A stretch of DNA of 64,000 nucleotides from Deltaproteobacteria bacterium (GTDB lineage: Bacteria > Desulfobacterota > Binatia > UTPRO1): contig JADLHM010000098.1 in the NCBI GenBank assembly GCA_020848745.1, positions 143,185 through 207,184 on the forward strand, written 5' to 3'. Every line of letters starts with the position of its first letter. The stretch's first letter is position 1. The translations under genes and the position numbers were made by a program. Below are positions 8,240 to 18,030 of the stretch, piece by piece. The notes beneath the pieces are model-generated. The model searched no databases and was not told where the DNA came from. It saw only the letters and a program-made list of their open reading frames with translations.

Positions 8240-11200
8240 TCAATCCGACCGAGCTTTGAGCTGCTTCGTATCGTGCTTCGTGAACGGCGCACCGTACGTG
8301 GCTCCCCAACACCGGCCATTGGTCGCCTGCAACTGCACGGTGAGCGCCGGGCTCAACGGCGCCAGGTCCGGCATGGCCAACGCGCTGCCCGAGGCCTTGA
8401 GTGCGATCTTCGCGCCGCCGTCCGGTCCGCCCCTGAGATCGAGTTGCAGGCGCCCGTCCGATCCGAACGACAGGTCACGATGGCGGAAGCCGCTCGACGA
8501 CACCCGCCAGCACGGTGCCCCCGTGCAATCGCTATGTGCGGGCAAGGGGATTTCGAGGATGGGGTGATCGGCGCGGTAGATGCAGAAGGTATGGGACGTG
8601 CCCCCTGGTGCGGTCGGTACACCGAAGTCCGCGACCGCCGTTGCGGCTCCCTTGGTCCACTTCCATTGCACGCCGTCCTTGCGGTCCTCCGCTGCGTTCC
8701 TGAGCGTCAGGAACGCTTTGCCGATGGCGATGGGTTGCCGGCACCCAGCCAACGGGGTGGCGGCGCAGGCACCATTCGGCGTCCGAACCGGTGTCGGCGT
8801 CGGGCCCGTCGCGGGCTCGCAGGCATCGCCGAGGCCGTCGAGGTCGTCGTCCTCCTGGTCGATGTTCGGGACGTCCGGGCAGTTGTCGACGTGGTCCGGA
8901 AGCTCGTCGTCGTCCGCGTCGGCCGCGGCCGTGACGACGAGCTCCTGGTGACACGCCGCACCGTTCGGGCAATCGCCGTCGCTGCGGCACGCGCCGTGAT
9001 CACGCCGGCAGAGCTCGTCGCGACAGAGCTCTCCGGCCCCGCAGTCTGCGTCGTCCGTGCAGCTCGTCGGGCTCGGGTCGAGGCAACGTCCGCCGCTCGT
9101 GAGCGCGACGCCGTCACCGGTCGGGTCGGCGAGCGGCGCGGCGAGTCGCTGGAAATCCTTGCCTGCGCTCACGCAGACGGCAGGGGCCGTGCAGCTCGCG
9201 TCGCTCGTACACGGCCCCTCGACGCGCTTGCAGACGTTCGGTCCCGGCTCGCAGAAGTTGCCGGCTCCACAGGAACCGGGAGCATTCGGATCGCACGGGA
9301 TACCCAGGCTTCGCGTGCAGCCGCCGGGTGGCACGAAGCAGGTGCCGCCGGCGCAGTCGGCGTCGCTGGCACACGATTCCCCGGTGGTGGTGCAGATGCC
9401 GGCGCTGACCGATGCAATGGGATGCAGCACGGATTCCGCGCCGGCCGCCGCGACGCGCATCGTACGCCCGCCCGTGCGCATGGCACCGCCGCCCGCGCCC
9501 GCCGCCTGGCGGACGTTGAGGACCTGGAGCACGAGGTCGCGGGTGTCGCCGTCGTCGTTCAGGTCGGCTCCCTGGTCGGCCTCGAGCGTCAAGAAGCGCA
9601 CCGTGTCACGGCCGACGCGATACGGGACACGCGGGTCGCAAGCCTCCAGGCGACACGGTGTGACCGCCGAGCCGGTGTCGATGATGCTACCGGTCGCGGC
9701 GTCGTAGACCCGCAGGACGTCGTCGTCGGCATCGCCATCGGCATTGAGGATCGTGTCGCCCTCGGCGGCCTCGCTGGTACGAAAGGCGACGAGCTCGGCG
9801 CCGGGGGCGCCACCGACGACGATGTCTTCCGCAGCGACCGCGCGTGGCGACGTGGTTGCGGCCACCACCATCGCGGCGGCGGCGGCATCGTAGATCTGCA
9901 GTACCCTGTCGCCGGTGTCGGCGTCGCCGTTCAGCGATCCCGCTCCTTGCGAGGCCTCGCTCGTCAGGAACGGGACGAGCGGACCCGCCACGGCGAGCTC
10001 GTCGGCCGCTTGCCCGACGTTCACCCACGGGCCGCCCGACCGCGCCCACACGTGCACGACGGCGTCGCTCGCATCGCCGTCGCCGTTCAGCGCCACGCCC
10101 GAGCCGGCTTCGCTGACGAGCGCGGCGACGTGCGCCGACGAAAGGGCCACGGCGGTCGCCGCTCGTCCCAGGTTCTGGACGGTGCCGCCGCTCCAGAGAT
10201 GGACGACGTCGTCCAGCTGATCCGCGTCGCCGTTCAGGCTCGGCGTGTCCGCGGGGCATCCCGCGGCGGGCCCCGCCGCCTCCGGGCGCAAGAAGGCGGC
10301 GGATCCCTCGTGGGTCGTGACCTGGGTAGCCGGGCACCGCGGACCGACGACGATTCCGGTGGTGCCGTCGAGCACTTGCAGCACCGTGTCGTCGAGAACC
10401 CCGTCGCCGGTGACGTCGTGAGCGAGATCGAGGGGGGCTGCGGTCCGAACGAACACGTCCTGGGATGCGTTCGTATCGCCTGCCACCAGGTTCGTCGCCT
10501 CGTTCCCGAAGCCGGCGACGCGGCCGCCGTTCGACACGGTCGTCGCGTGCGATTCGCCATTGGACTCGGCATGCGTGGGTGTGAGGGCGACCCGGTGGGT
10601 GAGGCGCGTCTGGCGATCGTGGACGAAGGCATCCTGCACGCCGTTGGTGTCGTTCGGAACGAGGTTCGTGGCGGTGCTCAGGAAGGACACGAATCGGCCA
10701 TCGCGCGAGAGAGCGATGTCAATGCTCATTCCATTCGCCTGCTCTCCCGCCGTTCCGATGCTGACCCGATCGGTCTTGCTGACCCGCCGGTCGCGGACGA
10801 ACACGTCGAACACCTGGTTGGTATCGCCCGGCGTGAGATTGCTCGCCATGCTGAGGAAGGCGACGACGTTCCCGTCTGCCGAAATATGCGGTTGCCCGCT
10901 CACATGGTTGGCCCCACCGCCATTCGGATCGACCGAAACGACATCGGTCGATCCAGTGTCGCGGTCGAACAGGTAGATCTTGTAACCGGACGAGCCGGCG
11001 ACGAGGTTCGACGCGATGCTCAGGAACGTGACGAACCGCCCGTCGTCGGAAAGGTCGGGCTGCTGGCTGTTGTTGTCGGGCTGCGCGCCGCCAATGCCGC
11101 GGCTGACGCGCTCCGTCGTTCCGCTACCACGGTCGCGCACGAAGATGTCCTGGACGTCGTTGTCCAGCCCGACATCCTCGGGAACCAGATTGCGGGCATC

Positions 11201-13594
11201 GCTCGCGAATACGACGAACCGGCCGTCGCCGGAGATCGCGGGGCTACTTTCGCACGGCAGATCTCCCGCGGCGCCGCCGGAGTTCTGGCTTACGAGCTCG
11301 GTCGTGCCGGTCGCGCGGTCGCGCACGAAGGCTTGCAGCATGCCGTTCGATCCCGCGACGAGATTCGTCGCGTTGCTGTAGAAGGCAACGAACCGGCCAT
11401 CGGAAGAAATGGCAGGACGTTCGCTGTCTCCATTCGACTGCCCCCCGCCCGTGGCGACGCTCGCACGTTCGATGGCCCCGGTTTGCAGATCCATGACGAA
11501 GACGTCGCGCGCGTTGTTCGTGTCGCCGGGAACGACATCGCTCGCGGTGCCGTCGAAGGCGACGAAGCGCCCGTCGGCCGATACGGCAGGGATTCGGCTC
11601 TGTGAATTCGCGGGTACGCCGCCCAGGTTGCGGCTGACGAGGATGGTTGTCATGGCGGCATTCGCGAACTCGGGCGCCCGTGTAAACGCCAGTCCGTTCG
11701 AGACGGTGAAGCTTCGCCCGTCGATCACCGGAGCGGCGTCGAGCGCGCGTAGCCCGGCAATCGGCACCTCGACGGCGGCGCCGCTCACACGAAATATTCG
11801 CAATAGAAGATCGGCGACGTCTCCATCGCCATTCTGGTCGATGTTCGCTTGAGAGGGCTCCGGCTCGAGCGCGGCGACGACCTCGCCTTCCGCGGCGACC
11901 GCCGGGAAGCTGAACGGCGGCTGGCGGATGCGTGCCACCGCTCGCCCGAGGCTGCCGCCGGCGCCAGTCGGGTATAGGGCGCCGGTTTGCCGATCCCCGA
12001 GGCGCAGCACGTCGTCGACCGCGTCGCCGTCGCCGTTCAGGTCCTGGTTCTCGATCGCCTCGTTGAGGACGAAGGCGTTGGCAACCGTGGTCTGGGCGAG
12101 GCCGTCGAGCGGCACCGGGTCGAGCGCGGCGAGCGCGAAGCTGCCGCACTGGCCGAGCGGGCACTCGGCGTCGCTCGCGCACGACGCGAGCGGCGTCGCA
12201 CCGCCGAGGCAGGCGCCGAGCCGCAACACGACCGGGCCGACGGCGGCGAGGAGGCGATCGCGGAACTCGAAGAGACCCTCGCGGCAGACGCCTCCCGGGC
12301 AATCCGCACCGGTCATGCATGGGCCCGTCGCATTACCGCCGCCCTCGCAGGTGAACGCCCCGCACGTGCCGTTCGGGCAATCGCCGGCCGTTGCGCACGG
12401 CAGCCCTTCCGCGTCGCCGCTGGCGCAGGTGAGGATCGTCGGGCTGCGGCGCGCGATGCGGAGCACGCTGCCTGGAGCGTCGGCGGTGCCGAAGAGCGTC
12501 ACCGCATCGCCGGCACTCGGATCCGCCTGCGGCTCGAAGACCGGCGGCAGGCGGGCGCCCGTTGCCGTGAACGATCCCAGATAGGCGTCGCCCGGCAATT
12601 GCACCGGTTGGCCGCTCGTGGCGAACGCTTCGGCGAGCGTCGCGCCGCGCAGCAGGCGCGCGACGGGTACCTGGTCGCGGTTCACCAGCACCCCGCGCAT
12701 GTCGACCGGCAGCAGCAGATTGCCGTCGGCGTCGGTCGTGAAACGGAGCTCGTCGACGGTTCCCGTGCACGGCGGGCTCGGCGTCGTGCAGAGCGCCTGG
12801 AAGTCGTTCCGCGGCGGCAGCGCGGTGAAGCTCGGGAAGACGTCGTGCGGGATCGGCGCGCACGCGTCGCCGGTCGGACGGAAGAAGCGGTCGACGCACG
12901 CGAGGAGGCCGGGGACGTCCCCGCACGCTGCGCTCGCGAGCTCGCAAGGCAGATCGGCTGGCGCGCCCGTCACGGCGAGCGTGAAGGGACCCGTGAGCGT
13001 CCGGTCATCGTTCTGCCCGGCGGTGCAGGCGCCGCCGCCGCACTCGCTGCTGCGTAGGCACGGCGCGCCGGGCGTCGCGCCGCCGGTGCAGGCCGCGAAG
13101 AGCCCGTCGGTGTCCGGGAAGCGGAAGCGCAGATGGTCGGGGTCGGGCACGACGAGGTCGGTCGGCTGGCCGCCTGCGTTGGCCGTGACGCAGGTCGCGG
13201 TCGCGACGTCGCTCCGCGCCTCGCAGCTCACGCGCCGACTCTCGAGTGCGGCACAGTCGGTCGCCAGCACGACCACGTGGCGCGCGCCTCCGGGCGGCGT
13301 GAAGACGAGCGTGACGACCTGGTTCGCCGCCGGCGGCACGAACCCGGGCGACGCTGCATGGCACACGGGGTCGCGGCTCAAGTGCACCCAGTCGCCCGGC
13401 TCCGCGAACGGACGGTTGGTGGTGGCGAGGGTGCTCGCGAAGGATTGCTGGGTTCCGGGAATGACGTCGCAGGTCGCGTGGGCGGCGGACGGGTGCGTCA
13501 GGAGCGCAATGACGAGGAGCGCTACGGCACACGTGATCCTCGGAAACGGATGCCGGTCGGGGTGCCGCGAAGGATCGTCCAGGGGGCTCGGCAC
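8240..13594 (-). CDS. Giant secreted TolB-like propeller protein with shared C-terminal domain
   Basis: A 1784-residue secreted protein, GTG start. A signal peptide (about 20-41) precedes an N-terminal region with Cys clusters (near 166-188 and 391-435). A TolB/PD40-type propeller follows (about 660-1055) with repeats like 'AVSADGRFVAFxSxATNLVxGDTN'. Beyond it are many Asp-rich NGDGDADDD loops that could bind calcium, more Cys-rich repeats, and a thrombospondin type-3-like segment (about 1558-1593). The last 175 residues (about 1608-1783) are the same domain found at the ends of the proteins at 15351, 18031 and 24706: WKW...DFG...CW...CWGATY. The promoter side faces the LuxR-type gene, with a 19-bp operator 103 bases upstream of the start. 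No enzyme motif seen. Confidence 0.8.
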   Translation of the reverse strand: MPSPLDDPSRHPDRHPFPRITCAVALLVIALLTHPSAAHATCDVIPGTQQSFASTLATTNRPFAEPGDWVHLSRDPVCHAASPGFVPPAANQVVTLVFTPPGGARHVVVLATDCAALESRRVSCEARSDVATATCVTANAGGQPTDLVVPDPDHLRFRFPDTDGLFAACTGGATPGAPCLRSSECGGGACTAGQNDDRTLTGPFTLAVTGAPADLPCELASAACGDVPGLLACVDRFFRPTGDACAPIPHDVFPSFTALPPRNDFQALCTTPSPPCTGTVDELRFTTDADGNLLLPVDMRGVLVNRDQVPVARLLRGATLAEAFATSGQPVQLPGDAYLGSFTATGARLPPVFEPQADPSAGDAVTLFGTADAPGSVLRIARRSPTILTCASGDAEGLPCATAGDCPNGTCGAFTCEGGGNATGPCMTGADCPGGVCREGLFEFRDRLLAAVGPVVLRLGACLGGATPLASCASDAECPLGQCGSFALAALDPVPLDGLAQTTVANAFVLNEAIENQDLNGDGDAVDDVLRLGDRQTGALYPTGAGGSLGRAVARIRQPPFSFPAVAAEGEVVAALEPEPSQANIDQNGDGDVADLLLRIFRVSGAAVEVPIAGLRALDAAPVIDGRSFTVSNGLAFTRAPEFANAAMTTILVSRNLGGVPANSQSRIPAVSADGRFVAFDGTASDVVPGDTNNARDVFVMDLQTGAIERASVATGGGQSNGDSERPAISSDGRFVAFYSNATNLVAGSNGMLQAFVRDRATGTTELVSQNSGGAAGDLPCESSPAISGDGRFVVFASDARNLVPEDVGLDNDVQDIFVRDRGSGTTERVSRGIGGAQPDNNSQQPDLSDDGRFVTFLSIASNLVAGSSGYKIYLFDRDTGSTDVVSVDPNGGGANHVSGQPHISADGNVVAFLSMASNLTPGDTNQVFDVFVRDRRVSKTDRVSIGTAGEQANGMSIDIALSRDGRFVSFLSTATNLVPNDTNGVQDAFVHDRQTRLTHRVALTPTHAESNGESHATTVSNGGRVAGFGNEATNLVAGDTNASQDVFVRTAAPLDLAHDVTGDGVLDDTVLQVLDGTTGIVVGPRCPATQVTTHEGSAAFLRPEAAGPAAGCPADTPSLNGDADQLDDVVHLWSGGTVQNLGRAATAVALSSAHVAALVSEAGSGVALNGDGDASDAVVHVWARSGGPWVNVGQAADELAVAGPLVPFLTSEASQGAGSLNGDADTGDRVLQIYDAAAAAMVVAATTSPRAVAAEDIVVGGAPGAELVAFRTSEAAEGDTILNADGDADDDVLRVYDAATGSIIDTGSAVTPCRLEACDPRVPYRVGRDTVRFLTLEADQGADLNDDGDTRDLVLQVLNVRQAAGAGGGAMRTGGRTMRVAAAGAESVLHPIASVSAGICTTTGESCASDADCAGGTCFVPPGGCTRSLGIPCDPNAPGSCGAGNFCEPGPNVCKRVEGPCTSDASCTAPAVCVSAGKDFQRLAAPLADPTGDGVALTSGGRCLDPSPTSCTDDADCGAGELCRDELCRRDHGACRSDGDCPNGAACHQELVVTAAADADDDELPDHVDNCPDVPNIDQEDDDLDGLGDACEPATGPTPTPVRTPNGACAATPLAGCRQPIAIGKAFLTLRNAAEDRKDGVQWKWTKGAATAVADFGVPTAPGGTSHTFCIYRADHPILEIPLPAHSDCTGAPCWRVSSSGFRHRDLSFGSDGRLQLDLRGGPDGGAKIALKASGSALAMPDLAPLSPALTVQLQATNGRCWGATYGAPFTKHDTKQLKARSD

Positions 13595-13696
13595 AGGAGC
13601 GTCGGTGCTACCCGGTTGGATCGAGATCGGTCAAGGCGCGTGTCTGCCGGGTGTCTACCGGGCGGTTGGAGGCGTCGGCCCGGGCGCGCCGTCTGT

Positions 13697-13715
13697 CGTC
13701 ACCAGATGGGTGACG
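13697..13715. promoter_or_regulatory. Operator site A, 19-bp inverted repeat
   Basis: CGTCACC-AGATG-GGTGACG, perfect 7-bp arms around 5 bases. It ends 32 bases before the LuxR-type gene and 103 bases before the divergent giant secreted-protein gene. Near-identical sites lie at 15228, 27284 and 37721. Confidence 0.65.
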
Positions 13716-13747
13716 CTCCGATCTCCCGGCCATGGTCTCTGAGCGCG

Positions 13748-14341
13748 ATGCCGGACGGGCGGTTGCTGGATCTCTTTCCGATGGGCGTGGTGACGCTGGA
13801 TGTCGAGGGGCGCCTGCGAGCGGCCAATGGCCTGGCGCGGCGCATCCTCGCCGAGGGTGAGGGCCTGGAGCTGAGGAGCGGCAGGATCGTCGCGGCGCGC
13901 CGCCAGGATGCCATGGCGCTCGCGCGCTTCTTCGAGGACGCCTGCCCGAGCGCGACGGCCGAGGGCCTCCACGTGCGCGGCGCGATGCACGTTTCGCGCG
14001 ATTCGCCCCGGCCGAAGCTGACGGTGCTGGTCGCCGATACGCACGGACGATCGGGGGCGAGCGCAAGCGGGTTCGTGCTCTTTCTCCACCAGCCGGACGT
14101 CGCGGTGTCCGTCTGTGAAACCACCCTACGCACGCTGCACCGCCTGACGCGCGCGGAGGCGAGGATCGCGGCCCTGCTCGTCCGCGGCCACTCGGTTGCG
14201 AGCATCGCGGCCGAGGTTGGCAGCAGCACGAACACCGTCCGTACGCACCTGAAACGGGTGTACTCCAAGGTGGAGGTGGCGAGTCAGAGCGCGCTCATTC
14301 GTGCAGTGCTGAGTGGGCCGGCGGCGTTGCGACTCGGGTAG
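13748..14341 (+). CDS. LuxR-type transcriptional regulator with PAS-like N-terminus
   Basis: A 197-residue DNA-binding regulator. Residues 1-125 resemble a PAS-like domain (opening LLDLFPMGVVTLDVEGRL). Residues about 132-190 are a LuxR/FixJ-type helix-turn-helix (LTRAEARIAALLVRGHSVASIAAEV, cut here to the two helices LTRAEARI and SVASIAAEV; recognition helix SSTNTVRTHLKRVYSK). There is no receiver domain and no conserved Asp, so ligand or partner control is more likely than phosphorylation. The ATG at 13748 is chosen because homologous residues begin there; the frame is open further upstream through the operator and is not believed. It is related to the longer regulator at 29038. Operator site A lies just upstream, which suggests autoregulation. 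Confidence 0.8.
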   Translation: MPDGRLLDLFPMGVVTLDVEGRLRAANGLARRILAEGEGLELRSGRIVAARRQDAMALARFFEDACPSATAEGLHVRGAMHVSRDSPRPKLTVLVADTHGRSGASASGFVLFLHQPDVAVSVCETTLRTLHRLTRAEARIAALLVRGHSVASIAAEVGSSTNTVRTHLKRVYSKVEVASQSALIRAVLSGPAALRLG

Positions 14342-14389
14342 CGGCGGACAAGATTTGACCCCGTCGGCACTAGAGGCCACCATGGCCAT

Positions 14390-14692
14390 GTGAAGCAGGC
14401 CAAGGTGTCCGAGCTAAAGAACAACCTGAGCCGCTATCTCCACTACGTGCGACGGGGAGGTGTCGTCCGCGTGTTCGATCGCGATCGTGCCGTCGCCGAG
14501 CTGGTGCCGATCGGGCAAGGCACGGCGAGCGGCAGCGACGAGCTCGACGGCATCCTCGACGACTTGGAACGCAAGGGCATCGTCCGTCGCGGGACCGGAA
14601 GCCTTCCGAAGGACTTCGTGACGCGTCGCTTGCCCCGCGCCCGCACGAGCGTCGTGGAAGCGTTGCTCGAAGAGCGGCGCGAGGGCCGGTGA
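14390..14692 (+). CDS. Phd/YefM-type antitoxin of a VapC module
   Basis: A 100-residue protein opening KQAKVSELKNNLSRYLHYV, then RGGVVRVFDRDRAVAELVP, the two-part signature of Phd/YefM-like antitoxins. The N-terminal domain should dimerise and bind the operon promoter, and the C-terminal tail should bind the toxin. GTG start. Its stop overlaps the GTG start of the PIN toxin by 4 bases, so translation is coupled. It is preceded by 48 bases after the LuxR-type gene. Confidence 0.85.
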   Translation: MKQAKVSELKNNLSRYLHYVRRGGVVRVFDRDRAVAELVPIGQGTASGSDELDGILDDLERKGIVRRGTGSLPKDFVTRRLPRARTSVVEALLEERREGR

Positions 14693-15117
14693 GATTCTGG
14701 GATAGCTCGGCGCTCGTTCCCCTGCTGCTCTACGAGCCGGCGAGCGGCAGCGTCCGTTCGCTCCTGGATGAGGATTCCGCGATCCTCGCGTGGCGACTCG
14801 CTGGCACCGAAGTCGTGTCCGCACTCTGGCATCGTCGACGGGCTGGCGAGATCGACGAGGCCGTTCGCGTGTCGGCCGAAATGAGTCTGGCCGTGCTCGA
14901 GAAGGTCTGGACCACGGTGGAAGACGCTGCCCACGTCGATCGACGGGCGCGACGCCTTCTCGCCGTGCATCCTCTCCGCGCCGCCGATGCGCTGCAGCTC
15001 GCTGCCGCGTTGGTGGCCTGTGACGAACGGCCGGATGTCTTGGCGTTCGTCACGCTCGACGGCCGCCTGGGCGATGCCGCCCGACGGGAAGGCTTCGACG
15101 TCCTGCCTCGGCTCTGA
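14689..15117 (+). CDS. PIN-domain toxin (VapC family)
   Basis: A 142-residue PIN-fold endoribonuclease toxin. The first acidic residue is in RFWDSSALVPLL at the N-terminus, a middle Glu is in AGTEVVSALW (about 43), and the late acidic pair is in LRAADALQLAAA and FVTLDGRL. These match the Mg-binding quartet of VapC toxins, which cleave tRNA or rRNA. It is coupled to the antitoxin by a GTGA overlap. Plus-strand neighbours are unrelated secreted proteins, so this is probably a mobile or stability module. Confidence 0.85.
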   Translation: MRFWDSSALVPLLLYEPASGSVRSLLDEDSAILAWRLAGTEVVSALWHRRRAGEIDEAVRVSAEMSLAVLEKVWTTVEDAAHVDRRARRLLAVHPLRAADALQLAAALVACDERPDVLAFVTLDGRLGDAARREGFDVLPRL

Positions 15118-15227
15118 GGCGGAAGAACGCCAAGCTGGGCGTTCGACGAGGCGACTCGTACCGAGATGACATCGGTTAGCCCGAGCCATGACGGCGAGAC
15201 ATGAATTCTCCGCGTTATAGCCCCGGC

Positions 15228-15246
15228 CGTCACCAGATGAGTGACG
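15228..15246. promoter_or_regulatory. Operator site B, 19-bp inverted repeat
   Basis: CGTCACC-AGATG-AGTGACG, 6 of 7 arm positions symmetrical, with the same spacer as site A. It lies 104 bases before the secreted-protein gene at 15351. A half-site-like CGTCACGG follows at about 15257. Confidence 0.6.
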
Positions 15247-15350
15247 AAAGATCGCCGTCACGGCTGTAACGTCCACGCGACGACTTGGGCCACTCGATGC
15301 CCCCGCCCACACGCGTCGATAGAGAATCCATGCCGTTTCTGGAGGAAGAC

Positions 15351-17990
15351 ATGTCCGTCAGGCGTATCGTTTCGTGTGCGGTGCTCAGCTGTGTCGTGAT
15401 CGCGCTGAGTCTCAGCATGTGTCTGCCCAATACGGAGGCTGCAACCGGATGTCCCGGCGCCCTCGTCTACCAGGCGGACAATACGAGCACGCTCGACGCT
15501 GGTTGGACGGCAAGCTTGCACGACCTGCCGGTCATTGGGTGGTCGCTCCGCATGGGGATCAGCGGCTGCGCGGGAAGCACGCTCGGCAGCTGCGGTGAGT
15601 GCGCGATCACCAGCCTGATCACGAACGCCGGCGGCAGCAATCGACGGTGCAGCAACGACACCTCGATCAAGTGCACGGACGACACGCCGTGTACGGGCGG
15701 CGGCGGTGTGTGCCGGTTCTACGCAACGCCGCCGAATCCCATCGCGGGCGCCGGTGTCGGCGCGTGCGTCGTGAACGAGGTGAACGGCAGCGTGAGCGGT
15801 ACGGTGAACATCGAGTCGGGAGCGCTCGCGGCGTCGATCGGGCTGAGCTCGAAGATCTACACCGCCATCAGCACGACGCAGCCCTGTCCGAAGTGCGTCG
15901 GTGATGCCACACCGAACGACAACGTGCTCGCTGGGACGTGCAACGGCGGCGCTCGGAACGGTCTCGCCTGCGATGCCAATGCGACCTCGCCGATTCCCGA
16001 TTTCGGCAGCACGAGCTTCGATTGTCCGCCGAGCGCATTCGACCTCATGGGGACGATGCCGCCGACCGTCGTCGCCGCGACGGCGGGCGCTTCGCGCACG
16101 CTTTCGACCGCGAGCCCGGTGTGCACGGGGAAGCCCGGCGCGTACTGTCACTGCGATACGTGCAACAACGGGAATGCGGAGCCTTGCTCGAGCAACGCCG
16201 ACTGTCCCGATCCGGCCGGGCCGATCGGCCCGATCTGCGGCGGCAGACGTTGCCTCAGTGGTTCCAACAACGGTGCGGCGTGCACCACCCCCAGCGCATG
16301 CCCGGGTGGCTCTTGTGCGAGACCCGGCGAGCCGGCGAAACCGGACCGATGCGACGACGATACGAGCACGCCCGGGTCGGACTGCATCGACACGGCGCCG
16401 GTCGATGGCGAGGGCGAATGCGTCATCGGCCCCATCGAAACCCGGTGCGCCGCGCCGGAGCAGTATCGCGGGTGTCTCGGCCCCGCCGATTGTCCGCTGA
16501 CGGGAACCTGCATCGCCGCGAACCAGCGATGCTACACGGGCGGCGGCGCCGTCGGCTCGTCGATCTCCGTATCGGGCACTGCGACGGCGCGCTCGGGCAA
16601 CGCCTCGACCCCGACGAACCTCGGCAGCCTCTTCTGTCTGAGCGCGATGGGCGCGTCGGCGGTGAACAACGTCGTCGGACTTCCCGGTCTCGCGCGCATG
16701 AGCCTGAACGGCACGATGACCTATGCCGACGAGGTCCAGATCCAGAACGTCGGGCCGGCGACGGAAGTGAGCACCGACACGGGCGAGGGCGACGGCGCGA
16801 CGGCCGCCGATCCCGTAGAGACCGCCGTCACGACGCCCGCCGGCGGCGCCGGCGGCGAGGTGACCGTTCTCGAGACGACGCCGCAAGGCGCGCCGCCTCC
16901 CGGCTTCACGGTGCTCGGCAACCTGGTGCAGATCACGGCGCCGGCGGGCTCGGTGAGCGATCCGCTGACGCTGGCCTTCCGCGTCGACTCGAGCGCGGCC
17001 GTGGGTCAGACGCCGGCAACCGTGGTGGTGCGGCGAAACGGCGTCACGGTCGCCGATTGCTCGGCCGTGCCGCCGGCGCCGATCAGCCCGAATCCATGCG
17101 TCTTCCAGCGTACGTCCGCCGGCGACGACATCCAGCTCGGTGTGTACACGTCGGCGGCGAGCGATTGGGACGTGATAGGCCCGGAGGTCGGGACGCCGAC
17201 GCCGACCGTGACCGCGACGGCGACGGTCACGCCGACGCCGACCACGACTGCGACGCCGGTCGACCCGACGCCTACGGTGAGCGCGACGACGACGCCCACG
17301 GCGACCGCGACCCCGACCGTCACCGTCACGCCGACCCCGGTCGCAACCCCGACCGCGACGATCACGAGCACGCCCGAGCCGCCGACGCCGACCCCGACGG
17401 GCACCGTCACGCCGACGCCGCTCGCGACCGCGACGCCGACCGTCACTCCGACGACCGTCCCGCTCTGCGCGGCGGCGCCCGAGATCTGCCGGACGCCCAT
17501 CGTCGGCGGCAAAGCATTCCTCGCGATCACGGACAAGACGCCCGACGAGAAGGATCAGTTGCAGTGGAAGTGGTCCGCCGGCTCCGCGACGAGCAAGGCC
17601 GACTTCGGCGACCCCGTGACCACCGACGACTACGTGCTCTGCCTCTACGACGGCACGGGTCTCCTCGCGACGCTCACTGCTCCGGCCGGTGATGTGTGCC
17701 CGACCAAGCCGTGCTGGGCCGAGAAGCCGAAGGGCTACCAGTACAAGGACAAGGCGGCGACGCCGAGCGGCATCACGCAGCTCCAGCTCAGCGAAGGCGC
17801 CGCCGGCAAGGCGAAGATCCAGGTGAAGGGCAAGGGTCTCGACCTGCCCGACGTGGATCTCTCGACGCTGACGTCGCCGTTGACCGTGCAGCTCAAGCCC
17901 GCGAGCGGCGGCGTCTGCTTCGGGGCGACGTATTCGTTCCCGCCGGTCATCAAGAACGACGGGGTCACGTTCAAGGACAAGGCGGACTGA
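15351..17990 (+). CDS. Secreted Cys-rich protein with modules A and B
   Basis: An 879-residue secreted protein of unknown function. The ATG at 15351 is chosen because GGAGGAAG lies directly before it and a signal peptide follows (VRRIVSCAVLSCVVIALSLS). Residues 30-470 are rich in Cys with short repeats such as CTGGGGVC and CSSNADCPDPAG. Module A (about 470-607) opens with a GDGAT..DP.ET.VT.P motif. A Thr-Pro-Thr-Ala linker (about 613-703) leads to module B (about 704-879) with LQWKW, DFGDP, CW, KAKIQVKGKG and CFGATY. The same two modules end the next gene and the gene at 24706. It is followed 40 bases later by that next gene, probably in one transcript. Operator site B lies upstream. Confidence 0.8.
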   Translation: MSVRRIVSCAVLSCVVIALSLSMCLPNTEAATGCPGALVYQADNTSTLDAGWTASLHDLPVIGWSLRMGISGCAGSTLGSCGECAITSLITNAGGSNRRCSNDTSIKCTDDTPCTGGGGVCRFYATPPNPIAGAGVGACVVNEVNGSVSGTVNIESGALAASIGLSSKIYTAISTTQPCPKCVGDATPNDNVLAGTCNGGARNGLACDANATSPIPDFGSTSFDCPPSAFDLMGTMPPTVVAATAGASRTLSTASPVCTGKPGAYCHCDTCNNGNAEPCSSNADCPDPAGPIGPICGGRRCLSGSNNGAACTTPSACPGGSCARPGEPAKPDRCDDDTSTPGSDCIDTAPVDGEGECVIGPIETRCAAPEQYRGCLGPADCPLTGTCIAANQRCYTGGGAVGSSISVSGTATARSGNASTPTNLGSLFCLSAMGASAVNNVVGLPGLARMSLNGTMTYADEVQIQNVGPATEVSTDTGEGDGATAADPVETAVTTPAGGAGGEVTVLETTPQGAPPPGFTVLGNLVQITAPAGSVSDPLTLAFRVDSSAAVGQTPATVVVRRNGVTVADCSAVPPAPISPNPCVFQRTSAGDDIQLGVYTSAASDWDVIGPEVGTPTPTVTATATVTPTPTTTATPVDPTPTVSATTTPTATATPTVTVTPTPVATPTATITSTPEPPTPTPTGTVTPTPLATATPTVTPTTVPLCAAAPEICRTPIVGGKAFLAITDKTPDEKDQLQWKWSAGSATSKADFGDPVTTDDYVLCLYDGTGLLATLTAPAGDVCPTKPCWAEKPKGYQYKDKAATPSGITQLQLSEGAAGKAKIQVKGKGLDLPDVDLSTLTSPLTVQLKPASGGVCFGATYSFPPVIKNDGVTFKDKAD

Positions 17991-18030
17991 GGGTGCGCAA
18001 ACTACGTTCACTTGCTCGTGGGAGAAGTCG

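Noticed and set aside
13133..13747. Upstream extension of the LuxR-type frame at 13748
   Set aside because: It would run through operator site A and the start of the divergent secreted-protein gene; the sequence is Arg-rich and non-homologous.
17190..17460. Tandem GACGCCGAC-type DNA repeats as a CRISPR or satellite
   Set aside because: They encode a Thr-Pro-Thr-Ala linker in frame; similar linker DNA lies at 6780-6945. No spacers or conserved repeats of CRISPR kind were found.
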